64,000 nucleotides of DNA from Montanilutibacter psychrotolerans. GTDB lineage: Bacteria > Pseudomonadota > Gammaproteobacteria > Xanthomonadales > Xanthomonadaceae. The stretch lies in assembly GCF_003719825.1 (NCBI RefSeq), contig NZ_RIBS01000006.1, positions 112,345-176,344 of the forward strand. The letters run 5' to 3'. Of this stretch, positions 37,129 to 46,855 are shown piece by piece (within the stretch, counting starts at the first letter, position 1; every line of letters begins with the position of its first letter). The translations under genes were made by a program, and so were the position numbers. The notes below the pieces were generated by a model that was given only the letters and a program-made list of their open reading frames with translations, was not told the DNA's origin and searched no databases.

Positions 37129-38214
37129 ATGAGCCCTCGCAAGATCCGCCTCGAAGGCGACACGCTGGCCGCGTTTGAACGCGAGCTCGACGCCGTGCGC
37201 CTGCAGGTGCTGGCCGACATCGGCCAGCGCGATGCGCGCCACATCCGACGCATGCGCGGCATCGTGCAGGGTGCGGCCATCGGCGGGCGCGGACTGCTGA
37301 TGTTCGGCGTTGGCCCCGTCAGCTGGGCGGCCGGTGTGGTCGGCCTGGCACTGGCCAAGATCCTGGAGAACATGGAGATCGGCCACAACGTCCTGCACGG
37401 TCAGTACGACTGGATGAACGATCCGTCGCTGAACTCGCAGACCTACGACTGGGATATCGTCTGCGCCGGCGAGCACTGGCGCAACTCGCACAACGTCGAG
37501 CACCACGACCACACCAACATCATCGGCCTGGACCACGACTTCGGCTACGGCATGCTGCGCCTGAGCGACCAGCAGCGCTGGTCGCCGGCGTGCCTGCTGC
37601 AGCCGTTCTCGTACCTGCTGCTGGCGATCAACTTCCAGTGGGGCGTGGCGGTGCACGACATCAAGATCGGCCGCTTCGTCAAAGGCCGGATGCCGTTTGT
37701 CGAGTTCCGCGAGCGCATGCGTCCGTTCCTGCGCAAGGCCGGCCGTCAGCTGTTCAAGGACTACGTGCTGTTTCCCGCACTGGCGTTCTGGCAGTGGCCG
37801 CGCGTGCTGCTGGGCAACCTGGCGGCCAACCTGATCCGCAACGTGTGGACCAACGCGATCATCTTCTGCGGCCACTTCACCGAGCACGTGCACACCTACA
37901 CGCGCAAGGAAGTGGTCGGCGAGACGCGTGGCCAGTGGTACCTGCGGCAGATCCAGGGATCGAGCAACCTCGAAGGCGGGCGGACCTTCCATCTGCTGAC
38001 CGGCCACCTCAGCCACCAGATCGAGCACCACCTGTTCCCCGACCTTCCGGCGCCGCGCTACACGCAGATCGCACCGCAGGTCCGCGAGATCTGCGCCCGC
38101 TACGGCGTGCACTACAACACCGGCGGATTCTGGAAGCAGTACGGCGGCGTGCTCGCACGGATCGTGCGTTACGCGTTTCCGGGCAAGCGCCGCGCGGCGG
38201 CAGCAGCGGCCTGA
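37129..38214 (+). CDS. Membrane fatty acid desaturase (DesB-like)
   Basis: Di-iron membrane desaturase, 361 residues, likely inserting a Delta-9 double bond in acyl chains. The three His boxes are present: HNVLH at residues 86-90, HNVEHH at 121-126 and HQIEHH near 305. Hydrophobic segments lie around residues 55-80 and in the middle. The ATG at 37129 has GGAG upstream and gives a conserved-looking start; an ATG at 37072 overlapping the reductase stop is an alternative. With the reductase and the DesT-like regulator it forms a desCB-type unit for adjusting membrane unsaturation, as known in Pseudomonas. Confidence 0.9.
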   Translation: MSPRKIRLEGDTLAAFERELDAVRLQVLADIGQRDARHIRRMRGIVQGAAIGGRGLLMFGVGPVSWAAGVVGLALAKILENMEIGHNVLHGQYDWMNDPSLNSQTYDWDIVCAGEHWRNSHNVEHHDHTNIIGLDHDFGYGMLRLSDQQRWSPACLLQPFSYLLLAINFQWGVAVHDIKIGRFVKGRMPFVEFRERMRPFLRKAGRQLFKDYVLFPALAFWQWPRVLLGNLAANLIRNVWTNAIIFCGHFTEHVHTYTRKEVVGETRGQWYLRQIQGSSNLEGGRTFHLLTGHLSHQIEHHLFPDLPAPRYTQIAPQVREICARYGVHYNTGGFWKQYGGVLARIVRYAFPGKRRAAAAAA

Positions 38215-38272
38215 GCACACGCTGCCGCGTGCTGGATCCGGACAGGCACCCGCGCGTCGCGGGTGCCCGGGG

Positions 38273-39202
38273 CTATGCGACGGGCTGCAGCTCGAATGCC
38301 GCGCCCGGTTGCAACAGCGGCAGCAGCCAGTGATCGACCAGCAGGAACGCGAACAGCGCCATCAGGTAGACGATCGAGTAACCGAACACCTTCATCGCGT
38401 ACAGCTCGTCGGGCGGATTCATGAGCTTCCATGCGTAGCCCAGGAACACCAAGCCCAGCACCATCGCGCCGCCCAGGTAGAACAGCCCGCTCATGCCGGT
38501 GGCCCACGGCAGCACCGTCACCGCCACCAGCAGCACCGTGTAGAACAGGATCTGCCAGCGCGTGTATTCGACGCCATGGGTGACCGGCAGCATCGGCACC
38601 ATCGCGCGCGCGTAGTCCTCGCGCCGGAAGATCGCCAACGCCCAGAAATGCGGCGGCGTCCACACGAAGATGATCAGCACCAGCAGCAGCGCGTGTGGAT
38701 CGAGCGTGCCGGTGATCGAGGCCCAGCCCAGCGCCGGCGGCGCCGCGCCGGCGATGCCGCCGATCACGATGTTCTGTGGCGTCGCGCGCTTGAGGAACAC
38801 GGTGTAGATCACCGCATAGCCGATCAGCGAGGCGAACGTCAGCAGCGCGGTCATCACGTTGACCCACACCACCAGCACCACCATCGACAGCGTGGCCAGC
38901 ACCAGCGCGAAGATCAGCGCCTTGGCCGGGGTGATCTGGCCAACCACGATCGGGCGCCACGAAGTGCGCGCCATCTTCGCGTCGATGCGCGTGTCGAGCA
39001 GCTGGTTGATCGCCGCCGCGCTCGAGGCCGCCAGCCAGATGCCGAGGAAGCCCAGCAGGCCGCGTCGGGTCTCGTCGGCGTCGGGCAGACCGTCGACGGC
39101 CAGGAACATGCCGACCAGCGCGGTGAACACGATCAGCGCGACCACGCGCGGCTTGGTCAGGTCGAAATACTGGCGCGCCGTTTCGCGCAGCGAGCTGGCC
39201 AT
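38273..39202 (-). CDS. ctaB: Protohaem IX farnesyltransferase (haem O synthase)
   Basis: Attaches a farnesyl group to haem b, the first step to haem a for aa3 oxidase. The 309-residue polytopic protein has the prenyltransferase Asp motif [12 protein letters not shown] and the second site with [22 protein letters not shown] and [13 protein letters not shown] follow. The ATG overlaps the ctaA stop (ATGA), so the two haem-modifying enzymes are coupled. It is the last gene of the minus-strand oxidase locus. Confidence 0.95.
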   Translation of the reverse strand: MASSLRETARQYFDLTKPRVVALIVFTALVGMFLAVDGLPDADETRRGLLGFLGIWLAASSAAAINQLLDTRIDAKMARTSWRPIVVGQITPAKALIFALVLATLSMVVLVVWVNVMTALLTFASLIGYAVIYTVFLKRATPQNIVIGGIAGAAPPALGWASITGTLDPHALLLVLIIFVWTPPHFWALAIFRREDYARAMVPMLPVTHGVEYTRWQILFYTVLLVAVTVLPWATGMSGLFYLGGAMVLGLVFLGYAWKLMNPPDELYAMKVFGYSIVYLMALFAFLLVDHWLLPLLQPGAAFELQPVA

Positions 39203-40365
39203 CACGCCTCCGGCTCGCGCAGGCGCGCCAGCAGCGACACCAGCGTGAACAGCAACAGCACCGCGCCGGCGTTGTGCAGCACCGCCACCGTCAGGGGCAA
39301 CCCCAGCTTCACGTTGGCGATACCCAGCGCGACCTGGGCCAGCGTCAACACGCCCAGCAGCGTCGCCCAGCCGCGCATCCCCGGCGTGCGCAGCAGCTTG
39401 GCCGCGAACCCCAACAGGTAGACGAACACCAACACCGCCATGATGCGGTGCGAGAGCTGGATCGCGATGCGCGCCTCGCCGTCGAGCACGCCGCCTTCGT
39501 AGTCGACGCCGATGCCGCGCCACAGCACGAACGCCTCGCGGAAATCGTGCGCGGGCCACCACTGGCCAACGCAGGTCGGGAACGAGTTGCCGCAGGCCAG
39601 CGCCGCGTAGTTCGCGCTGGTCCAGCCGCCCAGGGCGATCTGTACGCCCAGCAGGATCAGCCCGCCGATCACCAGCCGCCGCAGCACCGTGGTATCGGCC
39701 AGGCGGATGGGCAGGTCGGTGGCGCGCCAGGCCATCCACAGCAGCAACGAGAACGTCAGCAGGCCGCCCAGCAGGTGACCCATCACGACAACAGGCTTGA
39801 GCAGCCAGGTCACTGTCCACATCCCAAGCAGCGCCTGGAACACGATGACCAGCAGGGTCAGGGTCGCCGTGCGCGACAGGTCGCTGTCGTTCCAGCGCAA
39901 CGCGGCGACCAGCAGGATCAACTCACCGGCAATGGCCAGCGCCGACGCGGCCGGATGGTGGCCGCGCATGTACAACGGTATCGCCAGCGCCACCAGCACC
40001 GCCGCGACGATCACCTGCAGGGTGCCCCAGCGGCGTCGGCGCACGGCCAACAGCGCCAGCACCAGCACCAGCACGCCCAGCGCGCCGGCAATCATGCGGT
40101 GGAACTGCTCGCGCCAGGCCTTGTGCATCTCGACCGGACGGATGGCGGTGGCGGCGTGCTCGGCGATCGGGTTGGCCGCCGTTGGCCATGCGGCCCGGCC
40201 GTAGCACGTCGGCCAGTCCGGGCAGCTGAGGCCGGCGTTGGACAGCCGCACGAACGCACCGAACACGATCACGCACAGCGCCAGGCCGACCGCCAGCCAG
40301 GCGATGCGATGGAAGTGCCGGTAGACGGCGGGTTTGGCGACAGGGCTGTGCAACGTAGCGGTCAT
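39202..40365 (-). CDS. ctaA: Haem A synthase (COX15/CtaA)
   Basis: Oxidises haem O to haem A. The 387-residue protein has eight predicted membrane segments and conserved His residues in [27 protein letters not shown] and LHNAGAV. Extracytoplasmic loops hold Cys in [11 protein letters not shown] and [10 protein letters not shown], the pattern of the proteobacterial type 2 enzyme. It overlaps ctaB and follows the SCO-like gene by 105 bases. Confidence 0.94.
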   Translation of the reverse strand: MTATLHSPVAKPAVYRHFHRIAWLAVGLALCVIVFGAFVRLSNAGLSCPDWPTCYGRAAWPTAANPIAEHAATAIRPVEMHKAWREQFHRMIAGALGVLVLVLALLAVRRRRWGTLQVIVAAVLVALAIPLYMRGHHPAASALAIAGELILLVAALRWNDSDLSRTATLTLLVIVFQALLGMWTVTWLLKPVVVMGHLLGGLLTFSLLLWMAWRATDLPIRLADTTVLRRLVIGGLILLGVQIALGGWTSANYAALACGNSFPTCVGQWWPAHDFREAFVLWRGIGVDYEGGVLDGEARIAIQLSHRIMAVLVFVYLLGFAAKLLRTPGMRGWATLLGVLTLAQVALGIANVKLGLPLTVAVLHNAGAVLLLFTLVSLLARLREPEA

Positions 40366-40470
40366 GCGTGACTCGTGCGGGACGGATCCGGGCGCCGGGA
40401 AGCGCGTCGGTTGGAAGTCTGGTGGGGTGCTGTCTGGCAGGCGCGCGCGTGGCGCCGCGGTGCCATCACA

Positions 40471-41064
40471 TCACGCCAGTTTCAGCAATTTGGCGAGGTC
40501 GGCACGCAGGCCGGCCGGATCGAAGCCGGGAGCGTAACGCAGAATCACGAAGCCATTCGGGTCGATGACGTAGACCGGCAGGCCCTTGGGATCGTCCAGG
40601 CGCGGCAGGGACGCACTCAGGCGAGGATCGGGCCGCACCTGTTTCAGGGTGCGCGGGCGCTGCACCGACGCGGGCGGCATGCAGGCCGGGCCATCGCACA
40701 GCCACAGCACGTGGACGCGGTCGGCGTCCTTGCCGAACAGGCGCCAGACCGTGTCCAGGTCATGGGCCAGCTTCGCGCAGGCGGCGTCGCATTCGGCGGG
40801 CGCGGCGACCACGATGCGCCAGGTGCGCGCGTCGCGATTCCAGGCGTAGTCGCCACCGCCGACCAGTGCGGGCGAGAGTTCGCGAATGTCGCTCGGCGGC
40901 TGCAGCATCTCGCCGAAGTTCTTGCGGCCTTCCGGCATCCAGCCGGTGAAGCGCAGCACGCCGGCAACCAGCATGCTGCCGAAGAACATCATGAAGATCG
41001 CGATCAGCAACCCGCGGTTGCGGTTGCGCGTCTTGGAGTCCAGCGGGCGGGTTTCGACGTCCAT
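40471..41064 (-). CDS. Membrane-anchored SCO/thioredoxin-like protein of the oxidase locus
   Basis: A 197-residue protein with one membrane segment (about residues 18-38) and a periplasmic domain. It has a CxxxC motif at Cys92/Cys96 in ECDAACAKL and a fold end of GLPVYVIDPNGFVILRY. That resembles SCO copper chaperones, whose CxxxC binds copper. The His that normally completes the SCO copper site is not seen before the VIDPNG strand. Position between surf1 and ctaA argues for an assembly role. Its ATG overlaps the surf1 stop. Confidence 0.65.
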   Translation of the reverse strand: MDVETRPLDSKTRNRNRGLLIAIFMMFFGSMLVAGVLRFTGWMPEGRKNFGEMLQPPSDIRELSPALVGGGDYAWNRDARTWRIVVAAPAECDAACAKLAHDLDTVWRLFGKDADRVHVLWLCDGPACMPPASVQRPRTLKQVRPDPRLSASLPRLDDPKGLPVYVIDPNGFVILRYAPGFDPAGLRADLAKLLKLA

Positions 41065-41801
41065 CAGGCAGCGGCCTTGTGGGTTCCGCGCGGTCGGCGG
41101 AAGGTGAGGATCAGGGCGGTGACGAGCACCGCCAGCGCGAGCCCGCCCCACTGCAGCGCGTATCCGCGGTGCTTGTCGGGCGGCAGGGTATTGGCGAGCA
41201 GTTCCAGGTCCCGGTCATAGCCCAGCGGCAGGGCCGGATCGAGCCGCAGCACGCGCGGTGCCAGCGGCCTGTCGAACGGAAGGGCGGCATCGATCGCGGC
41301 CGGATCGACCCGCGTCATCAGCCAGCCGTCGCCGCTGGACGCCAGCGCCGGACCGAGCGCCAGCCCGATCGACGGCGGCGGCGCGAGCATGCCGCGCAGG
41401 CGTTGCGGCCCGGTGGGCAGATCGATGGCCGGCAGCTTGCGATCGCCCGCCAGTGGCAGCCACCCCAGATCGACCAGCAGCGGCGCGCCGCCCTCGGGCC
41501 GGAACAGGCGGTAGGCGCGCACGCCGGCGCGACCGTGACGCTGCTGGTTGTCCAGCCACAGCGGGCCGGCGACAACGAACTCGCCGTCGCCCTCGCTCCA
41601 GGCGAACTCGTGCGCACGGGCCGGATCGGCCGACGCGCCAAGCGGTACGGGTTGACGCTGCGCCAGCACCTGCGCGGCGGCGTCGAGCATCGCCTGCTTC
41701 TCGTGAGCGCGGCGCAGCTGCCAGGCCGAAAGATTGCCGAACAGCGCGATCGCGGCCAACGCCAGCATCCAGCCGCCAATCAGGGTACGCCGGCGGCTCA
41801 T
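41064..41801 (-). CDS. SURF1-family cytochrome oxidase assembly protein
   Basis: Handles haem A insertion into oxidase subunit I. The 245-residue product has the family layout of one membrane helix at each end and a periplasmic domain between them. LSAWQLRRAHEK follows the first helix, VRAYRLFRPEGGAPLLVDLGW is central, and YALQWGGLALAVL is the second helix. The ATG at 41799-41801 fits this layout. It overlaps the SCO-like gene by ATGA. Confidence 0.9.
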   Translation of the reverse strand: MSRRRTLIGGWMLALAAIALFGNLSAWQLRRAHEKQAMLDAAAQVLAQRQPVPLGASADPARAHEFAWSEGDGEFVVAGPLWLDNQQRHGRAGVRAYRLFRPEGGAPLLVDLGWLPLAGDRKLPAIDLPTGPQRLRGMLAPPPSIGLALGPALASSGDGWLMTRVDPAAIDAALPFDRPLAPRVLRLDPALPLGYDRDLELLANTLPPDKHRGYALQWGGLALAVLVTALILTFRRPRGTHKAAA

Positions 41802-41885
41802 GCCCGCATCGCCATCGGCTGCGATAATGCCGGCGTCCAGAAGGCCGCCGGTGCGGCCGCCACCAGGGAACCCGGGAGCTCCGCC

Positions 41886-42098
41886 ATGAAAACCCTGCTG
41901 ATCGTCGGCTTCCTGATTCTCATACTCTGGAACCTCGGTGCCGGCCTCTACTACATGCTGGTGGACAAGGGCAGCAGCAAGCGCACCGTGAATGCACTCA
42001 CCCGCCGCATCGCATTGTCCGTCGCGCTGATCGTGATGGTGGTCATCGCCGCCAAGATGGGCTGGATCGAGTTCCACGGCGTCGGCTCGGCGCCGTAA
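41886..42098 (+). CDS. Twin transmembrane protein, DUF2909-like
   Basis: A 70-residue plus-strand protein with two hydrophobic helices (LLIVGFLILILWNLGAGLYY and IALSVALIVMVVIAAKMG) joined by a basic loop. This matches the small twin-helix family called DUF2909, often found near cytochrome oxidase genes. GGGAGC lies upstream of the ATG. It is the only gene of the locus in opposite orientation, divergent from surf1 and convergent with coxC. Confidence 0.75.
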   Translation: MKTLLIVGFLILILWNLGAGLYYMLVDKGSSKRTVNALTRRIALSVALIVMVVIAAKMGWIEFHGVGSAP

Positions 42099-42263
42099 CC
42101 GGAACCGGCTGGCGTAACCACCGGGGCGGCGGCATCGCCGATTCCCGCACGTCAGGTGGCTCCCGCTACCCGCCCACGTATCGCCGATGCCTCCGCGGGA
42201 GCTGCGGCACACCATCTGCCGCCACACCTGCTTTCCGGCTGCACGGCAGCCGGACCCGCTCGC

Positions 42264-42281
42264 GGCGCCCCGAAGGGCGCC
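42264..42281 (-). terminator. Hairpin after coxC
   Basis: A 7-bp GC stem (42264-42270 with 42275-42281) with a 4-base loop lies just past the minus-strand coxC stop and between convergent genes. No T-run is seen. Confidence 0.5.
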
Positions 42282-42287
42282 CGGCGA

Positions 42288-43166
42288 TCAGAGCACGTAG
42301 ACGAACATGAACAGGCCGAGCCAGACCACGTCGACGAAGTGCCAGTACCAAGCCACGGCTTCGAAGGCGAAATGATTGTCGCGGTCGAAATGGCCCTTGG
42401 CGCAGCGGAACCAGATGATCGCCAGCATCAGCGTGCCCAGCGTCACGTGCATGCCGTGGAAGCCGGTCAGCATGAAGAACGTCGAGCCGTAGATGCCCGA
42501 ACCCAGGGTCAGGTTGAGCTCGCGATAGGCGTGGATGTATTCCTCGGCCTGGAAGTACAGGAACGCCGAACCCAGCAGCACGGTCGCGCCCAGCCAGACC
42601 AGCAGTGCCTTGCGGTGACCGGCCTTGAGGGCGTGGTGCGCGATGGTGACCGTCACACCGGAGGTCAGCAGGATCAGCGTGTTGAGCAGCGGCAGGCCCC
42701 AGGCCGGAATGGTCTGGAAGCCGCCACCGACGGCGCCCGGGCCGTTGCTCGGCCAGCCGGCGATGAAGCCTTCCCAGAGCACGGCATTGGTGGCCATGCC
42801 GTCACCGTCGCCGCTGAGCCACGGCAACGCGAACTGGCGCGCGTAGAACAGGGCACCGAAGAACGCACCGAAGAACATCACTTCGGAGAAGATGAACCAG
42901 ATCATGCCCATCCGGAACGAGACGTCGACCTGGCGGTTGTAGCTGCCACGCACCGACTCGCGGATCACGTCGCCAAACCAGCCGAACAGCACGCCGCACA
43001 TCAGCGCCATGCCGATCAGGCAGGTCGCCTGGCCCCAGCTCGTTTCGTTGAGCCAGGCGCCGGCGCCGACCATGGTCGTGAACAGCGCGATCGAGCCGAG
43101 GAACGGCCAGCGGCTGCTGTGCGGCACGAAGTAGATGTTGGCGTCTGGCGAGTGGGCGTGGGCCAT
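42288..43166 (-). CDS. coxC: Cytochrome c oxidase subunit III
   Basis: Third core subunit of the aa3 oxidase, seven membrane helices, 292 residues. Conserved pieces include FVPHSSRWPFLGS, MIWFIFSEVMFFGAFF, GFHGMHVTLG and AWYWHFVDVVWLGLF. I prefer the ATG at 43164-43166 (MAHAHSPD) over a TTG 42 bases upstream that overlaps the ctaG stop. It follows ctaG closely. Confidence 0.95.
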   Translation of the reverse strand: MAHAHSPDANIYFVPHSSRWPFLGSIALFTTMVGAGAWLNETSWGQATCLIGMALMCGVLFGWFGDVIRESVRGSYNRQVDVSFRMGMIWFIFSEVMFFGAFFGALFYARQFALPWLSGDGDGMATNAVLWEGFIAGWPSNGPGAVGGGFQTIPAWGLPLLNTLILLTSGVTVTIAHHALKAGHRKALLVWLGATVLLGSAFLYFQAEEYIHAYRELNLTLGSGIYGSTFFMLTGFHGMHVTLGTLMLAIIWFRCAKGHFDRDNHFAFEAVAWYWHFVDVVWLGLFMFVYVL

Positions 43167-43204
43167 GGCGGCTGTTCCGGTAGCTGGTTCGGTTGCGGTT
43201 GCGA

Positions 43205-43819
43205 TCAAGGCGCGGCGTGCGGCGCGCCAGCGTTGCCCGTGGAGGGCGCCGCGTGGGCCTGCCGCGCGGTGAGCGCTTCGTTCTTGAAGAAGGTGTACGA
43301 CAGGGTCAGCGTCTTGACGTCGGCCGGCAGCGCCGGGTCGACGATGAAGCGCACCGGCATGTCGCGGGCCTCACCGGCGGCAAGGGTCTGCGCGGTGAAG
43401 CAGAAGCATTCGGTCTTGCTGAAGTAACCCGACGCCCGCGCCGGCGCGATCGATGGCGTGGCGCTGCCGACGATGCTGCGGTCGCTGGTGTTGCGGGCGA
43501 AGTACGTGGTCTCGTACGGCTGGCCCGGACGCACCCGCATCGATGCCTGGCTGGGCCGGAACTGCCACGGCAGCTTGGAGTTGACGCCGCCGTCGAACTG
43601 CACGGTGATCCAGCGTTCGTCCTTGCTGGCCTTGACGGCCGTCGTCTCGTCCGCGGCACCGCGTTCGAGGCGGACGCCGAGCAACCGCTCGCACGCGATG
43701 CGGTAGAGCGGTATCAGGCTGAAGGTGAACGCGAACGCGGCCAGCGCGACACCCACCATCAGCCCGACGCCCTTGGCGCCGGCGGCCTTGCCCGCAGCGG
43801 GCTTGCCCACGTCGCTCAT
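43205..43819 (-). CDS. ctaG: Cytochrome c oxidase assembly protein CtaG/Cox11
   Basis: Copper chaperone for the CuB site in subunit I. The 204-residue product has one N-terminal membrane helix and a periplasmic Ig-like domain with the copper motif ECFCF and downstream [12 protein letters not shown]. The ATG at 43817-43819 overlaps the stop of a 44-codon upstream frame (ATGA). Confidence 0.95.
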   Translation of the reverse strand: MSDVGKPAAGKAAGAKGVGLMVGVALAAFAFTFSLIPLYRIACERLLGVRLERGAADETTAVKASKDERWITVQFDGGVNSKLPWQFRPSQASMRVRPGQPYETTYFARNTSDRSIVGSATPSIAPARASGYFSKTECFCFTAQTLAAGEARDMPVRFIVDPALPADVKTLTLSYTFFKNEALTARQAHAAPSTGNAGAPHAAP

Positions 43820-43950
43820 CGCCCGAGCACTCCGCTGAGCAGGAACGCGACATACACGCCGATCGCGACCACCGCCACCCACAGCGCGGTGCGACGCGCC
43901 GCCTTGCGGCGGGCATCGACGTTGCTGCGGTCGGGGTCGGTCGGGGTCAT
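43816..43950 (-). CDS. 44-residue membrane mini-protein between coxA and ctaG
   Basis: A short frame, [20 protein letters not shown] at its start, with one hydrophobic helix ([20 protein letters not shown]) and a basic stretch before it. It ends in an ATGA overlap with ctaG and starts 19 bases after the coxA stop, so the spacing is operon-like. Small single-helix proteins at this position are known in other proteobacterial cox operons as assembly factors. It is too short for most automatic calls. Confidence 0.75.
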   Translation of the reverse strand: MTPTDPDRSNVDARRKAARRTALWVAVVAIGVYVAFLLSGVLGR

Positions 43951-43969
43951 CGCGCTATCGCTCGGGCGA

Positions 43970-45586
43970 TCAGTGGCTGATGTCGCCGTGGGCGAGGTCG
44001 CCGTCGCGGATCACCGGCGGCGTGGTGAAGGTGTGGTGCGGCGCCGGGCTCGGCAGGGTCCATTCCAGACCCTTCGCGCCTTCCCAGGCACGCGCCTCGG
44101 CCTTGGCACCGTACTTCTTCGAGTGGATCAGGATCGCGGCCATCATGAAGGGCGTCAGGAACATGCCGAACGCACCGATCGAGCTGACCAGGTTCCAGTC
44201 CGCGAACACGACGTTGTAGTCCGGGATGCGGCGCGGCATGCCGGCCAGGCCCAGGAAGTGCTGCGGGAAGAACAGCAGGTTGACGAACAGCATCGTCCAC
44301 CAGAAATGGAACTTGGCCCAGGTCTCGTTGTACATGCGGCCGGTCCACTTCGGCCACCAGTAGTAGACCGAGGCGATGATGCCGAACAGTGCGCCGGTCA
44401 CCAGCACGTAGTGGAAGTGGGCCACCACGAAGTAGGTGTCGTGGTACTGGAAGTCGGCCGGCACGATGGCGAGCATCAGGCCCGAGAATCCGCCGATGGT
44501 GAACAGGATCACGAACGCGATCGCCCACAGCATCGGCGATTCGAACGTGATCGAGCCGCGCCACATCGTGGTGACCCAGTTGAAGACCTTCACGCCCGTC
44601 GGGATCGAGATCAGCATCGTCGCGAACATGAAGTAGATCTCGCCACCAAGCGGCATGCCGACGGTGAACATGTGGTGTGCCCACACGATGAACGAGAGGA
44701 ACGCGATCGCGGCGGTCGCGTACACCATGGCCTGGTAGCCGAACAGCGGCTTGCGGCTGAAGGTCGGGATGATCTCCGACACGATGCCGAACGCCGGCAG
44801 GATCATGATGTAGACCTCGGGATGCCCGAAGAACCAGAAGATGTGCTGGTACATCACCGGGTCGCCACCGCCGGCGGCATTGAAGAACGAGGTCGCGAAG
44901 AACTTGTCGGTCAGCAGCATGGTGACCGCGCCGGCGAGGACCGGCATCACCGCGATCAGCAGGAATGCGGTGATCAGCCAGGTCCAGCAGAAGATCGGCA
45001 TCTTCAGCAGGTCGATGCCCGGCGCGCGCATGTTGAGGATCGTGGCGATCACGTTGATCGCGCCCATGATCGAGCTGATGCCCATCATGTGGATGGCGAA
45101 GATCGTGAAGGCGACGTTGCTGCCGCCCTGCAGCGACAGCGGCGGGTACAGCGTCCAGCCACCGGCCGGGCCGCCGCCGGGCAGGAACAGCGTCACCAGC
45201 AGCAGGCTGAAGGCGAACGGCAGGATCCAGAACGACCAGTTGTTCATGCGCGGCAGCGCCATGTCCGGCGCGCCGATCTGCAGCGGAATCATCCAGTTGG
45301 CCAGGCCGACGAACGCCGGCATCACGCCACCGAAGATCATCACCAGCGCGTGCATCGACGTCATCTGGTTGAAGAACTCGGGGCTGACGTGCTGCAGGCC
45401 CGGATGCGCCAGCTCGGTCCGGATGATCACCGACATGCCGGCGCCGATCACGAACATGACGAAGCTGAAGATCAGGTACAGCGTGCCGATGTCTTTGTGG
45501 TTGGTAGAGAAGAACCAACGCTCGATGAAGCCCTGCTTGTGGGCGTGGTCATCGTGGTAGTGGTCTGCTGCGGGGGAGACGGCCAT
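43970..45586 (-). CDS. coxA: Cytochrome c oxidase subunit I (aa3 type)
   Basis: Catalytic subunit holding haem a and the haem a3-CuB centre. The 538-residue protein has twelve helices; HALVMIFGGVMPA contains the haem a ligand region, HPEVYIMILPAFG the CuB His and Tyr, WAHHMFTVG the His pair, and VVAHFHYVLVTG the two haem-binding His residues. The C-terminal segment is hydrophilic. It lies 22 bases after the coxB stop in transcript order. Confidence 0.98.
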   Translation of the reverse strand: MAVSPAADHYHDDHAHKQGFIERWFFSTNHKDIGTLYLIFSFVMFVIGAGMSVIIRTELAHPGLQHVSPEFFNQMTSMHALVMIFGGVMPAFVGLANWMIPLQIGAPDMALPRMNNWSFWILPFAFSLLLVTLFLPGGGPAGGWTLYPPLSLQGGSNVAFTIFAIHMMGISSIMGAINVIATILNMRAPGIDLLKMPIFCWTWLITAFLLIAVMPVLAGAVTMLLTDKFFATSFFNAAGGGDPVMYQHIFWFFGHPEVYIMILPAFGIVSEIIPTFSRKPLFGYQAMVYATAAIAFLSFIVWAHHMFTVGMPLGGEIYFMFATMLISIPTGVKVFNWVTTMWRGSITFESPMLWAIAFVILFTIGGFSGLMLAIVPADFQYHDTYFVVAHFHYVLVTGALFGIIASVYYWWPKWTGRMYNETWAKFHFWWTMLFVNLLFFPQHFLGLAGMPRRIPDYNVVFADWNLVSSIGAFGMFLTPFMMAAILIHSKKYGAKAEARAWEGAKGLEWTLPSPAPHHTFTTPPVIRDGDLAHGDISH

Positions 45587-45608
45587 GGCCTAACCTCTGG
45601 ATGCTGGA

Positions 45609-46538
45609 TCAGCCGGCGACCGCAACAGCGGCCGGGGCGTCGGTGTTCGGGGCGCTGCCTTCGGCGGGCGCGGCGTCGGCCGGGGCCGGCGTGGCCTCGA
45701 CCGGGGCGGCGGCCGGAGCGGCGTCCTTCGCCTTCTGGGCGGCAAGCCACTGCTGGTATTCGGCCTTCGGCACGGCCTTGACCACGATCGGCATGAAGCC
45801 GTGATCCTTGCCGCACAGCTCGGCGCACTGGCCGCGGTAGATGCCCGGCTTGGCGATGTCGGTCCAGGCCTCGTTGACGATGCCCGGGATCGCGTCCTGC
45901 TTCCAGCCCAGCGCCGGCACCCACCAAGCGTGGATCACGTCATCGGCGGTGATCACGAAACGGATCTTGGTGTTGGTGGGCAGCACCAGCACGTTGTCGA
46001 CGTCGAGCAGGTAGTGCTCGTGGTCGGTCGCGGACGGCGTCACGCCGCTCTGGCGGATCTGGTCGCTCTTGCGGTCCAGACGGCTGGTCAGGCTGACGCC
46101 TTCGCCCAGGTAGTCGTACTTCCACATCCACTGGAAGCCGGTGACCTTGACGGTCATCTGCGAATCGCGGGTGTCGTACATCGCGATCAGCTTGCTGGTT
46201 GCCGGGAAGGCCATCAGCACCAGCAGCACGACCGGGATCACGGTCCACAGGATCTCGAGCTTGGTGCTGTGCACGAAGTCCTTGTCGGGCACGGCGCCCT
46301 TGGACTTGCGGAACTTGAACATCGCGTAGGCCATCGCGCCGAACACGAGCACGCCGATGGCGACGCAGATCCACAACGCCATCATGTGCGCCGAGTAGGC
46401 GTTCATCGATTGCGCGGTCACGCCGCGGCCCATGTTGAGCTGCCATCGCGCGGGATCGGCGTCCTGCGCGAATGCAAGGACTGGCGCCGCCATCGCGGCG
46501 ACCCCCATTGCCCACTGCTTGGAACGACCGGCTTTCAT
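45609..46538 (-). CDS. coxB: Cytochrome c oxidase subunit II
   Basis: Carries the dinuclear CuA centre that takes electrons from cytochrome c. The 309-residue product has a signal peptide, two membrane helices, and a periplasmic cupredoxin domain. The aromatic strip GFQWMWKYDY and the CuA ligands in VIHAWWVP and GQCAELCGKDHGFM are clear. The C-terminal 50 residues form an Ala/Pro-rich tail without a haem motif. It is the first gene of the minus-strand oxidase locus. Confidence 0.97.
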   Translation of the reverse strand: MKAGRSKQWAMGVAAMAAPVLAFAQDADPARWQLNMGRGVTAQSMNAYSAHMMALWICVAIGVLVFGAMAYAMFKFRKSKGAVPDKDFVHSTKLEILWTVIPVVLLVLMAFPATSKLIAMYDTRDSQMTVKVTGFQWMWKYDYLGEGVSLTSRLDRKSDQIRQSGVTPSATDHEHYLLDVDNVLVLPTNTKIRFVITADDVIHAWWVPALGWKQDAIPGIVNEAWTDIAKPGIYRGQCAELCGKDHGFMPIVVKAVPKAEYQQWLAAQKAKDAAPAAAPVEATPAPADAAPAEGSAPNTDAPAAVAVAG

Positions 46539-46855
46539 CAGTTCGAGCCCCAGAAAATCACTTGGTGGTCAGTTGGTTGCATTTGTTTTCGACCCGCGGG
46601 CTGCCCCTGGGACGGTGACCCGACGCCCGAAGGGCGTGCGGGAGAAACCGTCCGGAAGGAGGTGGCTGGCAGACCCCGTGGGGGCCCATCACGCCGAGAT
46701 CGGCGCTACGGATAACCGCGAAATGGTAGCCGCGAGGCCGCCTTGCGGCAACCCGGAGGCGCTCCACGCGGGCTTGCGGCTGGCCCTGCGAGGCGTTCGC
46801 GCCGGCGTCGCCACTGCCTCGCAGGCGGGCAAAGGACACCTTGCGCAAAGCGCCG

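Noticed and set aside
43193..45781. An 862-codon plus-strand frame across coxA and ctaG
   Set aside because: His/Arg/Asp-rich shadow of membrane-protein codons; no start context and no domain.
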